60,780 nt of DNA from Thermomicrobiales bacterium (GTDB taxonomy: Bacteria > Chloroflexota > Chloroflexia > Thermomicrobiales > CFX8): NCBI GenBank assembly GCA_023954495.1, contig JAMLIA010000010.1:1-60780 (forward strand). Direction: 5' to 3'. The translations under genes and the position numbers were made by a program. Shown here in pieces: positions 34,989 to 42,838 of the stretch (position 1 is the first letter of the stretch; the number at the start of each line of letters is the position of its first letter). The notes below the pieces were generated by a model. That model was not told the DNA's origin and made no database searches. It saw only the letters and a list, made by a program, of their open reading frames with translations.

Positions 34989-35016
34989 ATTGTAACAGAA
35001 CATATGTTCTATACAA
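34989..35016 (-). promoter_or_regulatory. Promoter of the 81-aa gene
   Basis: On the minus strand TTGTAT (35016-35011), 16 bases, then TACAAT (34994-34989), which is close to the vegetative sigma consensus. The 16-base spacer is almost filled by a GAACATATGTTC palindrome. The -10 is 22 bases before the start codon. Confidence 0.7.
34998..35009. promoter_or_regulatory. lexA box: LexA-type operator GAACATATGTTC
   Basis: A perfect palindrome of the GAAC-N4-GTTC type, with one more matching base on each side. This is the LexA/DinR box of Firmicutes and Actinobacteria. It lies between -35 and -10 of the 81-aa gene, where a bound repressor would block RNA polymerase. Binding by LexA is inferred from the match. 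Confidence 0.6.
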
Positions 35017-35176
35017 GTGAAGCAAATATGCGTACGTACGCGGAATCCGTAAGTCGAAGATGCGAGGCCTGTGTGGTTCGATCGCCGTCTCGGGATTGCC
35101 CGACGCCGAGCGCACGAACGAAAGCCGGGGTCGTCAGCGACGAGCGCCGCCGCGAGGGCAAAAGCGGGGCTGGATC

Positions 35177-35205
35177 TTGTACGTACACCCCGTTCGTGTC
35201 ATACT
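35177..35205 (+). promoter_or_regulatory. Candidate dcw promoter (mraZ)
   Basis: TTGTAC (35177-35182), 17 bases, then CATACT (35200-35205). The transcript would start near 35212, inside the repeat array annotated next, about 100 bases before the GTG of mraZ. Confidence 0.5.
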
Positions 35206-35255
35206 GTGGACAACTGTGGGGGAAAGTGGGGATAAGTGGGGTGGTTTGTGGATAA
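35205..35255 (+). promoter_or_regulatory. GTGG repeat array: MraZ boxes with DnaA-box-like sites
   Basis: GTGG repeats start at 35206, 35216, 35226 and 35236, exactly 10 bases apart, and a fifth at 35248. The three central ones are GTGGGG. MraZ of E. coli binds direct TGGG repeats of this period just downstream of its own promoter, so this is the likely autoregulatory site. Three units also resemble DnaA boxes. TGTGGATAA (35247-35255) is the exact complement of TTATCCACA. TGTGGACAA (35205-35213) and TGGGGATAA (35227-35235) each differ from it at one position. Confidence 0.65.
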
Positions 35256-35309
35256 CTTCCACCCTGGCGTTGGACGATTCGGTACGTGACGGGATGAGGC
35301 AGGCGACCG

Positions 35310-35738
35310 GTGTTTCTCGGACGTCACCAGCACAATCTCGATGATAAGGGGCGACTGGCGTTGCCCGCCAAGTACCGCGACCAGTTGCAGGACGGTGTCG
35401 TCCTGACGCGCGGTTTCGACCGCTGCCTGCTGGTCTATCCGATGGCTGCCTGGATTCCGCTCGCCGAACGTGTTTCTGCATTGTCGATTGGCGACCCGGA
35501 TGGCAGAGTTCTACGCCGCATGCTGTTTGCGAACGCGGTCGACGCCCAGCTCGATCGGCAAGGTCGGATCCTGATTCCGTCTGAGCTACGAGACCATGCC
35601 GGGCTGGAGCGCGAGGCGGTTGTCGCGGGCATGCACACGTTTCTTGAGATTTGGTCGCCCGACGAATGGGCCGGGCAGGACGAGCTGGTCGAGCGCGATG
35701 GGGCGTCGATCGCTGAGCGGTTGGCGGCGCTCGTCTAA
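35310..35738 (+). CDS. mraZ: Transcriptional regulator MraZ
   Basis: This 142-residue protein with two SpoVT/AbrB-like DNA-binding repeats is the first gene of the dcw cluster. FLGRHQHNLDDKGRLALPAKYRD is the first repeat and DAQLDRQGRILIPSELRDHAGL the second, both with the D-x-K/Q-GR signature. It represses its own promoter in E. coli. Here the GTGG array lies 55-105 bases upstream. The start is GTG with GAGG upstream. It precedes rsmH by 45 bases. Confidence 0.94.
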   Translation: MFLGRHQHNLDDKGRLALPAKYRDQLQDGVVLTRGFDRCLLVYPMAAWIPLAERVSALSIGDPDGRVLRRMLFANAVDAQLDRQGRILIPSELRDHAGLEREAVVAGMHTFLEIWSPDEWAGQDELVERDGASIAERLAALV

Positions 35739-35783
35739 GTACTGCGTCGCGGTCTCGTTGCAGGCGGGACGCGACAAAGAAGC

Positions 35784-36797
35784 ATGAATGTGTACGACCT
35801 TGATCCTGACACGATCCAGCCGGGTGCGGCTGGGGCGGGCGAGTGTTTCTTGCCGTCTGAACCTGTGACGCAGAGTCACATCAGCGTGCTCGCTGACGAA
35901 GCTGTCGATGCGCTCGCCATTCGGAGCGACGGCGTCTACATCGATGGCACGTTCGGCGCGGGCGGTCACGCGCGGCGGATTGCTGAGTGCGTCGGAGATG
36001 CCGGGCGCGTTATCGGGATCGACCGCGACCCGGATGTTGCACCGTTCGCCGATGCCCTTGCAGCGGATTTCCCGGATGTCTTCACGTTCGTGCCTGGCTC
36101 ACATAGTGAGGCAGCCGCAATCGCCAACCGTCTCGGATTCGCGTCGGTCGATGGCATCTTGCTCGACCTCGGCGTGTCGTCGATGCAGCTGGATCGGGCG
36201 GATCGCGGGTTCAGCTTTCAGTCCGATGGGCCGCTGGATATGCGTTTCGACCCGACGCGCGGCGCGAGTGCCGCCGAGCTGATCGCGACAGCCGACGAGG
36301 CCGAGCTGGTGCGGATTCTGTTCGAGTACGGCGAGGAGTCGAAGGCGCGTCGGATTGTGCGGGCGATCGTCGCCGAGCGTGAGCGAGGGCCTATTGAGAC
36401 AACTGCAGCGCTGGCCGGGTTGGTCGAGCGCACGATCGGCCGACGGCCCGGCACGCGCATTCACCCAGCCACGAAGACATTTCAGGCGCTCCGCATTGCA
36501 GTGAACGACGAGCTTGATGAGGTCGAGAGCGGCGTTCAGGCCGGTATCGACCTGCTGGCGACCGGCGGCCGCATGGCTGTCATCACGTTTCACTCGCTTG
36601 AAGACCGGATCGTGAAGCGTGCCTTTGCCGATGCAGCGCGCGGCTGCATCTGTCCGCGGGATGTGCCGGTCTGCGTCTGCGGCCGAGTACCGACCGTCCG
36701 CCTCGTCGGCAAGGCGATCAAGCCGAGCGCCGATGAAATCGCCGCTAACCCGCGCTCGCGCAGCGCGAAGCTCCGCGTCGTGGAGCGTCTGCCATGA
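35784..36797 (+). CDS. rsmH: 16S rRNA (cytosine-1402 N4) methyltransferase
   Basis: This 337-residue methyltransferase, formerly MraW, modifies C1402 in the ribosomal P-site. QSHISVLADEAVDAL is the usual N-terminus. VYIDGTFGAGGHARRI is the SAM-binding loop, and DGILLDLGVSSMQLD, PLDMRFDP and FHSLEDRIVK are family motifs. About 30 residues precede the normal start; one of the later codons may be the real one, but the ATG given is the first with a purine-rich AAAGAAG. Its stop overlaps the ftsL-like start (ATGA). Confidence 0.95.
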   Translation: MNVYDLDPDTIQPGAAGAGECFLPSEPVTQSHISVLADEAVDALAIRSDGVYIDGTFGAGGHARRIAECVGDAGRVIGIDRDPDVAPFADALAADFPDVFTFVPGSHSEAAAIANRLGFASVDGILLDLGVSSMQLDRADRGFSFQSDGPLDMRFDPTRGASAAELIATADEAELVRILFEYGEESKARRIVRAIVAERERGPIETTAALAGLVERTIGRRPGTRIHPATKTFQALRIAVNDELDEVESGVQAGIDLLATGGRMAVITFHSLEDRIVKRAFADAARGCICPRDVPVCVCGRVPTVRLVGKAIKPSADEIAANPRSRSAKLRVVERLP

Positions 36798-37268
36798 ACC
36801 GTACGCAGCAGACGACAAGCTGGACGCCGGTCGAGACTGAGTCGCCTCCAATCCCCGAACGACCTGCTCCGCTGAACGCGCGTCCACGGCGGGTCAACAA
36901 CATGATGTTCGTTGACCATCTCGATCGTTGGGCTGCTCTATCACGATCCAGACCAGCCACGTCGCAAAGGCTCGGCTTCGCGAGTCAGCCGACTGGAGCG
37001 TAGCGCATGAACGCGCTGGAAAATCAGCGCGTTACCTGTCAGTCGCCCAGCGCGACAGTCGCTGCCCACGATTGAACAGATCGCCCGCGACCAGCTAGAT
37101 ATGCAGCCGATGGATGCGCACGTCTACCTGACCGTCCCGGCACCAGCGACCGAGCAGCTTGCGCTGCCGTCTCCGCAGGAGGGTCGCACGCGCTCGTTGG
37201 CAGAACGCATTCTGGATCGCCTGACCGGCGAGGCCGAGGCCAATCATCCAGTGGAGGGTGCGCCATGA
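36794..37268 (+). pseudogene. ftsL: FtsL-like division protein, coding pieces in three frames
   Basis: The locus starts by ATGA overlap with rsmH and ends by ATGA overlap with ftsI, as an intact gene would. The N-terminal 40 residues are in frame with the ATG at 36794. The membrane segment (LTISIVGLLYHD) is one frame over at about 36912-36947. Coiled-coil-like pieces (QTSHVAKARLR, VSRLERS, ALENQRVT) alternate between frames to 37045. From 37071 the C-terminus IEQIARDQLDMQPMDAHVYL runs open to the stop at 37268, the pattern typical of FtsL/DivIC. FtsL bridges FtsQ/DivIB and FtsW/FtsI in the divisome and is normally essential. Several indels are needed to explain the pieces, so decay, a sequence error or replacement elsewhere are all possible. 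Confidence 0.75.
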
Positions 37269-38980
37269 ATCAACACGCGGCGCCACACAACCGGATCACG
37301 ATCCTGTTCATCGTCTTCATGCTGCTGATGGTCCTGATCGGCTATCGAGTCGTCGCCGTCCAGGTCGTGCGATCGAGCGAATACAGCCAGTGGGCGGTCT
37401 CCGAGCGGATGCAGGAGGACATCGTCCCAGCGCGGCGCGGCGAGATCTATGACAGTCGCGGCGTTCGGCTGGCGACCAACGTCCCGGCGGTGCGGGTGTC
37501 GGCAATTGTCGATCAGATCGTCGATCGCAATGCTGCGTCCGCGCAGCTTGCGCCGCTGATCGGGCGTTCTGCGGCCGATATTCTGGATGCGCTGAACCAG
37601 CCCGGGATTGAGTGGGTCGTGCTCGCGCGCCATCTCGCGCCCGAGGTGGGCGATCAGATTACCAACCTCGCCCTTGCCGGTATCGTGCTGGATTCCGAGC
37701 CGAGCCGCGTCTACCCGTTCGGCGATTTCGCCTCGCAACTGCTCGGCTTCACCAATGATGCGCTGGTCGGGAACTATGGTGTAGAGGGTGAGTACGATTC
37801 ACTGCTGGCCGGAGAGCCGGGCGAGCTTGTTGGAGAGCGCGACGGCGAAGGCAACGTCATCGCGGTGACCGAATCGACCTGGAACCCACCGGTTGATGGC
37901 TCGGATGTGACGCTGACCATTGATAGTGCCGTACAGGAAACGATCGAGCGCATTCTGCAGGACACGATCAAGGAACAGCGCGCGATCGGCGGGACGATCA
38001 TTGTCCAGGATCCGAATACCGGCGCGATTCTCGGGATGGCCAGCGAGCCGGGCTACGATCCAAACGACTTCGCCGATGTCTCGAATCCATCGACCTATCT
38101 GAACCCGGCGATCTCGGCCGTCTACGAGCCAGGCTCGACGTTCAAGTCGGTCGTGATGTCGATCGGCATTGACTCCGGCGCGGTGACGCCGGAAACCACG
38201 CATAACGACGAGCCGGGCTATCTGGAATTGCCCGACGGCAGCCGGATCACGAACTTCGAGGGCGTCGTCTGGGGCACCGAGACGATGACGCAAGTTCTCC
38301 AGCGCTCGGCCAACCTCGGCGCGATCTTCGTGGCCGACAAGATCGGGCGCGAGAAGTTCTATGAGGGCTTGCAGGCGTTCGGGTTTGGCACACCAACTGG
38401 AGTCGATCTGCAGGGCGAGGAGCAGGGCATCCTGACGTTGCCCGGCGAAAGCGGCTGGAACGATGCGCTCTACGCGACCAACGCCTTCGGCCAAGGCATC
38501 GCCTGCACGCCGTTGCAACTGGTGAACGCTGTCTCGGCGATCGTCAATGGCGGCAAGCTGATGCAGCCGTACGTCGTCGCGCAGGTTCATTCGGACGATG
38601 GCACGACGGTTACTCAGCCGACGGTCGTGCGGCAGGTCATTTCAGAACAGTCATCGTCAACGATGCGGACAATGCTCGAAGATGTCGTTGACAATCCCGA
38701 TAGCCTCTATCCATCCGTCCCCGGTTATCGAATCGGGGCCAAGACCGGCACGGCGCAGATTCCTTCGCCGGCAGGTGGCTATATTGATGGCGCAACGATC
38801 GCGTCGATTGTCGGCTTCGGGCCGGTCGAGAATCCTCAGTTCAGCGTGCTGGTCAAGATCGACTGGCCGAAAGAGGAGGGCACTGGCCTGGAAGTCAGCG
38901 GACCGGTCTTGCAGAAGGTATTCGAGCAGCTGTTCCTGCTGTACGGGATTCCACCCGATGATCTGGAGGCGGCACCGTGA
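37265..38980 (+). CDS. ftsI: Penicillin-binding protein 2/3 (FtsI-type transpeptidase)
   Basis: This 571-residue class B PBP crosslinks septal peptidoglycan. It has one N-terminal transmembrane helix (about residues 11-31). The dimerisation domain includes ARRGEIYDSRGVRLATN. The transpeptidase has STFK with nucleophile Ser291, RSANLGA as the SxN box, and KTG from Lys493. No PASTA domain is present. The ATG overlaps the ftsL-like stop, and the stop overlaps murF (GTGA). The next gene is murF, not murE. Confidence 0.95.
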   Translation: MNQHAAPHNRITILFIVFMLLMVLIGYRVVAVQVVRSSEYSQWAVSERMQEDIVPARRGEIYDSRGVRLATNVPAVRVSAIVDQIVDRNAASAQLAPLIGRSAADILDALNQPGIEWVVLARHLAPEVGDQITNLALAGIVLDSEPSRVYPFGDFASQLLGFTNDALVGNYGVEGEYDSLLAGEPGELVGERDGEGNVIAVTESTWNPPVDGSDVTLTIDSAVQETIERILQDTIKEQRAIGGTIIVQDPNTGAILGMASEPGYDPNDFADVSNPSTYLNPAISAVYEPGSTFKSVVMSIGIDSGAVTPETTHNDEPGYLELPDGSRITNFEGVVWGTETMTQVLQRSANLGAIFVADKIGREKFYEGLQAFGFGTPTGVDLQGEEQGILTLPGESGWNDALYATNAFGQGIACTPLQLVNAVSAIVNGGKLMQPYVVAQVHSDDGTTVTQPTVVRQVISEQSSSTMRTMLEDVVDNPDSLYPSVPGYRIGAKTGTAQIPSPAGGYIDGATIASIVGFGPVENPQFSVLVKIDWPKEEGTGLEVSGPVLQKVFEQLFLLYGIPPDDLEAAP

Positions 38981-40374
38981 TTCGCGTCCATGACATCCTG
39001 GCTGGGACGGGCGGGCGCATGTTTGGCAGCATCTCGCGCAACGATCTGCTAAACCGCGTGGTCCACGACTCGCGTGATGTCGGTGAAGGTGATCTGTTTG
39101 TCGCGCTGCAGGGCGAGCGCGTGGATGCCCATCGCTTCGTGCCGGATGCGCTGGAGGCCGGAGCCGGGGCAGTGATGGTGAACGAGGAGTGGTTTCGCCG
39201 CTTCGACCTCGGCGATCTGCCGGTTATCGTCGTGCCGGACACACTGGTTGCGCTGCAATCGCTAGCGAAATATTGGCGCACACTGTTCAGTGATACGCAG
39301 GTGATCGGTATCACCGGCAGCATCGGCAAGTCGAGCACCAAAGAGGTGTTGTCGGCGGTGCTGTCGCAGCGCTATCAGGTGACGCGCAGCCGCAAGAGCT
39401 ACAACAACGAAGTCGGTCTGCCGATTTCGGTGCTGGAGATCACGCCCGACACCGACATATCCGTACTGGAGATGGGCGGTGCGTACGCATTCGGCGAGAT
39501 CACCCAACTGGCAACGATCGCCCAGCCGACGATCGGCGTCGTGACGAACGTCTCGCACTCCCACCTGGGCCGGATGGGTTCGCTGGATGCCATCGCCCAG
39601 ACCAAGACTGAGCTGGTCGAGGCGCTGCCGGCTGACGGCCTGGCCGTCCTCAACATCGACGATGAGCGCGTCCGCGCGATGGCCGAACACGCGTCCTGTC
39701 GGGTTGTCTACTACGGCATCGATCCGGAGGCTGAGTACTACGCGACCGATCTGGAGAGCCGTGGGATGGACGGTATCTCGTTCACCCTGCACCACGGCGA
39801 GGTCCAGAGCTACATCAGCGTGCCGCTGATGGGTCGCCACAGCGTCCACATGGCACTGGTCGGCATTGCGGTTGGCACTGAGCTTGGTCTCTCGCTGGCT
39901 GACATCTTGCGCGGTTTCCAGACGCCGGACATTCAGTTGAGGTTGCTGTTGCTGCCGGGCGTGAATGGCTCGACTGTGCTGGACGACAGCTACAACGCCA
40001 ACCCGGCCTCCTGCGTGGCCGCGCTGAATCTGCTTGTCGAGCTGGATGCGACACGCCGTGTCGCCGTCTTCGGGGACATGTACGAGCTCGGCTCGTATGA
40101 GGAAGAGGGCCACCGGCTGGTTGGTGGGCGCGCGGCTGAGACGGTCGATGCGCTTTACACGATGGGGCCGCGGGCGCGGCTGATCGCCGCCGAGGCAGTG
40201 CGGGCGAAGCCCAACCTGCCGGTCGAAATGTTTGATGACAAGCGCGCGTTGGAAGACGCATTGCGTCGGGACCTGAAACCGGGGGATCTGGTCTTGATCA
40301 AGGGATCACGGGGATTGGAGCTGGAGACGCTGGTAGCAGCGCTCCGGACGGAAACGACTGGGGATTCGGATTGA
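38977..40374 (+). CDS. murF: UDP-MurNAc-tripeptide-D-Ala-D-Ala ligase
   Basis: This 465-residue Mur ligase adds D-Ala-D-Ala to the UDP-MurNAc tripeptide. The HDSRDVGEGDLFVALQGERVD part is the N-terminal UDP-binding domain, and GSIGKSSTKE around Lys118 is the P-loop. LDDSYNANPASCVAAL is a MurF signature that separates it from MurE. The start is GTG in a GTGA overlap with ftsI, and the stop overlaps mraY. MurE (tripeptide ligase) would usually precede it but is absent here. Confidence 0.94.
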   Translation: MIRVHDILAGTGGRMFGSISRNDLLNRVVHDSRDVGEGDLFVALQGERVDAHRFVPDALEAGAGAVMVNEEWFRRFDLGDLPVIVVPDTLVALQSLAKYWRTLFSDTQVIGITGSIGKSSTKEVLSAVLSQRYQVTRSRKSYNNEVGLPISVLEITPDTDISVLEMGGAYAFGEITQLATIAQPTIGVVTNVSHSHLGRMGSLDAIAQTKTELVEALPADGLAVLNIDDERVRAMAEHASCRVVYYGIDPEAEYYATDLESRGMDGISFTLHHGEVQSYISVPLMGRHSVHMALVGIAVGTELGLSLADILRGFQTPDIQLRLLLLPGVNGSTVLDDSYNANPASCVAALNLLVELDATRRVAVFGDMYELGSYEEEGHRLVGGRAAETVDALYTMGPRARLIAAEAVRAKPNLPVEMFDDKRALEDALRRDLKPGDLVLIKGSRGLELETLVAALRTETTGDSD

Positions 40375-41429
40375 TAACGCCGGCCTATGCGGTCGAGCTC
40401 TTCGACTCGCTTCGTCACGGGGTGGTCACGAACTCGTTGCTGCCGCTCGACCCACTCGACAATCTGGCCATCTCGCTGGGTCTCTCCGGTGTCGCCTTCA
40501 TCATCGCGCTGGCGTTCGGCAGGCCGTACATCGATCTGTTGCGAGCGCGCGGGATCGGCAAGAAGATCCGGATTGATGGCCCGGAAGGGCACATGACCAA
40601 GACCGGCACGCCGACGATGGGAGGCGTGATCTTCATCGCGACCGTGATCGTGCTGACAATTGTGTTCAACCTCATCGGGCGGCTGTCCATGTTGTTGCCG
40701 CTTGGCGTGCTGACGTTCACCGCGGTGCTGGGCGGGATCGACGATCGGCTGAATCTGGTCGGCGGGCAGTCCACCGGACTGACGGCGCGGTTCAAGATGG
40801 TGTGGTTGCTGCTGTTCGCGGCGGTCAGTTCCCTGGTGCTCTATTTCCCGCTCGGATTGCACAGCATCTATATCCCGTTCATCGGGCAGTACAACATCGG
40901 CCTGCTCTACATTCCAATCGCGCTGTTCAGTATTTCCGGGACGGCGAACGCGGTGAACCTGACCGATGGGCTGGATACGCTGGCGGGCGGCACGGCAGCG
41001 GTGGCATTCACGGCCTACGGCATCATCGCCTTCCTGCAGGGGCAGGTACAGGTCGTCACCTTCTGCTTCACGATGGTTGGCGCGCTCTTCGGCTTCTTGT
41101 GGTTCAACGCGCACCCGGCGCAGGTCATTATGGGTGACTGTGGCGCGCTGGCGCTCGGCGCGTCGCTGGCGACAGTCGCGTTCATGACCGGGCAGTGGCT
41201 GTTGCTGCCGATTGTCGGAGCCGTGTTCGTCGCCGAGACGACGTCAGTCATGTTGCAGGTGGCGTGGTTCAAGCGCACCGGCGGTAAACGCCTGTTCAGG
41301 ATGACACCGCTCCATCATCACTTCGAGCTGCTCGGCTGGAGTGAGACGCAGGTAACCTTGCGCTTCTGGCTGGCCGGCATGATGGCCGGACTGCTCGGTG
41401 TCGCGCTGGCGGTCGGGGGACCGGCATGA
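40371..41429 (+). CDS. mraY: Phospho-MurNAc-pentapeptide transferase
   Basis: This 352-residue, ten-helix membrane enzyme moves phospho-MurNAc-pentapeptide to undecaprenyl phosphate, forming lipid I. Visible are KTGTPTMGGVIF, GGIDDRLNLVGGQSTGL with the Asp pair, NLTDGLDTLAGG, GDCGALALGA and TPLHHHFELLGWSE, all active-site motifs. The start is TTG in a TTGA overlap with murF; the stop overlaps murD. Lipid I made here needs MurG, which is not in this cluster. Confidence 0.95.
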   Translation: MITPAYAVELFDSLRHGVVTNSLLPLDPLDNLAISLGLSGVAFIIALAFGRPYIDLLRARGIGKKIRIDGPEGHMTKTGTPTMGGVIFIATVIVLTIVFNLIGRLSMLLPLGVLTFTAVLGGIDDRLNLVGGQSTGLTARFKMVWLLLFAAVSSLVLYFPLGLHSIYIPFIGQYNIGLLYIPIALFSISGTANAVNLTDGLDTLAGGTAAVAFTAYGIIAFLQGQVQVVTFCFTMVGALFGFLWFNAHPAQVIMGDCGALALGASLATVAFMTGQWLLLPIVGAVFVAETTSVMLQVAWFKRTGGKRLFRMTPLHHHFELLGWSETQVTLRFWLAGMMAGLLGVALAVGGPA

Positions 41430-42838
41430 ACGCCGCCCCGCTTGCCCTGCGCGGCAAGCGCGTCCTGCTGATCGGCCTTGGCGCACGCAAAGGCGGGGTC
41501 GGGGTCGCGCGGTATCTGATCGGGCAGGGCGCTGAGGTCCGCGTGACCGATCTGCGCAGCGCCGAACAGTTGGCCGCCTCGCTGGCCGATCTGGATGGCC
41601 TGCCGATCGGCTGGACGCTTGGTGAGCATCGCGAAGAGGACATCGACTGGGCCGACATCGTCGTGCGCAATCCGGCTGTCCCGGCGTCGTCACCGTGGCT
41701 GGCCCGTGCGCGCGACCAGGGCAAGCCGGTCGAGATGGAGATGACGCTCTTTTTCCGCGCCTGCCCAGCGCCGATCATCGGCGTCACCGGCACGAAGGGT
41801 AAGACGACGACGACGACGTTGCTGCACGCCATGCTGCGCGAGCATTGGCCAGAGGCGGTGCTGGCCGGCAATATGGGCGTCTCGGCACTGGCGCAACTGC
41901 CCGATCTGCGTGCCGAAGTGCCGATCACGTTGGAGCTGTCGTCGTTCCAGCTCGAAGGACTGGACGAGCACCATCTCGCCCCGCACGTGGCCGTGCTGAC
42001 CAATATCGCGCCCGATCATCTTGATCGCTACGACAGCTTCGATGAGTACGCCGCGACGAAAGCGACGATCTTCCGCTGGCAAACGCCGCGTGTGGACTTC
42101 GCCGTCTACGATCCGGGCGATCCACTGGTGAAGATGCTGACCAACGCTGCGCCTGGGCAGTGGGTGCTATTCGGCAGCGGCTACCGCCCCGGTCTCCATC
42201 CGGACGTGTGGGTCGAGGATGGCGAGTTTTGGGCTGCCTGGACTAACGAGCCGGTGAGTCTGGGTCCTGTCGATGCACTACAGGTCCCCGGCGAGCACGC
42301 GCAGCGCAATGCACTCGCTGCAGCGGCGGCAGCGCTGGCCGTCGGCGTGTCGGAAGCAGAGATCCGCCGAGCAATAGCTGGCTTCACCGGAGTTGCCCAT
42401 CGGCTTGAGCCTGTCGCCACGATCGATGGCGTGGCCTGGGTCAACGACAGCGCGGCGACTGCGCCATCGGCGGCTGTTGCCGCGCTGCGTGCCTATGCGG
42501 GGCGCGGCATCGTCGCGATCTCCGGTGGCTATGACAAGCTCCTGGCGATGGACGATGTCGCTGACGAGCTCGCTCGCTCTGCACGGGCTGTCGTGCTGCT
42601 GGATGGCACGGTCACGCCGCAGCTTACGAAGCTGCTGGCGGCGCGAGGTGTCGAGCCGGTTGGCGAACCGGCGATGTCGATGGATGAGGCGGTCGAACGC
42701 GCGGCGTCCCTGGCTCGTCCAGGCGACGTCGTTTTGCTGTCACCGGGATGCGCGAGCTTTGGGCTGTTCCGCGATGAGTTCCATCGCGGCGATGCCTTTC
42801 GTGAGGCTGTCGAGCGGCTGGCTGAGGACGCGTCATGA
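41426..42838 (+). CDS. murD: UDP-MurNAc-L-Ala-D-Glu ligase
   Basis: This 470-residue Mur ligase adds D-glutamate to UDP-MurNAc-L-Ala. VTGTKGKTTTTTLLHAML is the P-loop with the catalytic Lys. NIAPDHLDRYDSFDEYAATKA and AHRLEPVATIDGVAWVNDSAAT are family motifs, and AISGGYDKLLAMDDV follows in the C-terminal domain. The ATG overlaps mraY's stop and the stop overlaps ftsW, keeping the cluster coupled. Confidence 0.94.
   Translation: MNAAPLALRGKRVLLIGLGARKGGVGVARYLIGQGAEVRVTDLRSAEQLAASLADLDGLPIGWTLGEHREEDIDWADIVVRNPAVPASSPWLARARDQGKPVEMEMTLFFRACPAPIIGVTGTKGKTTTTTLLHAMLREHWPEAVLAGNMGVSALAQLPDLRAEVPITLELSSFQLEGLDEHHLAPHVAVLTNIAPDHLDRYDSFDEYAATKATIFRWQTPRVDFAVYDPGDPLVKMLTNAAPGQWVLFGSGYRPGLHPDVWVEDGEFWAAWTNEPVSLGPVDALQVPGEHAQRNALAAAAAALAVGVSEAEIRRAIAGFTGVAHRLEPVATIDGVAWVNDSAATAPSAAVAALRAYAGRGIVAISGGYDKLLAMDDVADELARSARAVVLLDGTVTPQLTKLLAARGVEPVGEPAMSMDEAVERAASLARPGDVVLLSPGCASFGLFRDEFHRGDAFREAVERLAEDAS

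Larger units (their letters stand above)
34968..35309. other. 342-bp divergent regulatory region before the dcw cluster
   Basis: The region has the 81-aa gene's promoter and operator at its left end and the mraZ promoter and repeat array at its right end. The middle (about 35020-35175) is GC-rich with no clear signal. Short open frames here overlap the operator and lack ribosome-binding sites, so none was called. Confidence 0.6.

Noticed and set aside
34875-35255. Plus-strand frame of 126 codons before mraZ
   Set aside because: It crosses the opposite gene, the LexA-type operator and the MraZ array; no ribosome-binding site.
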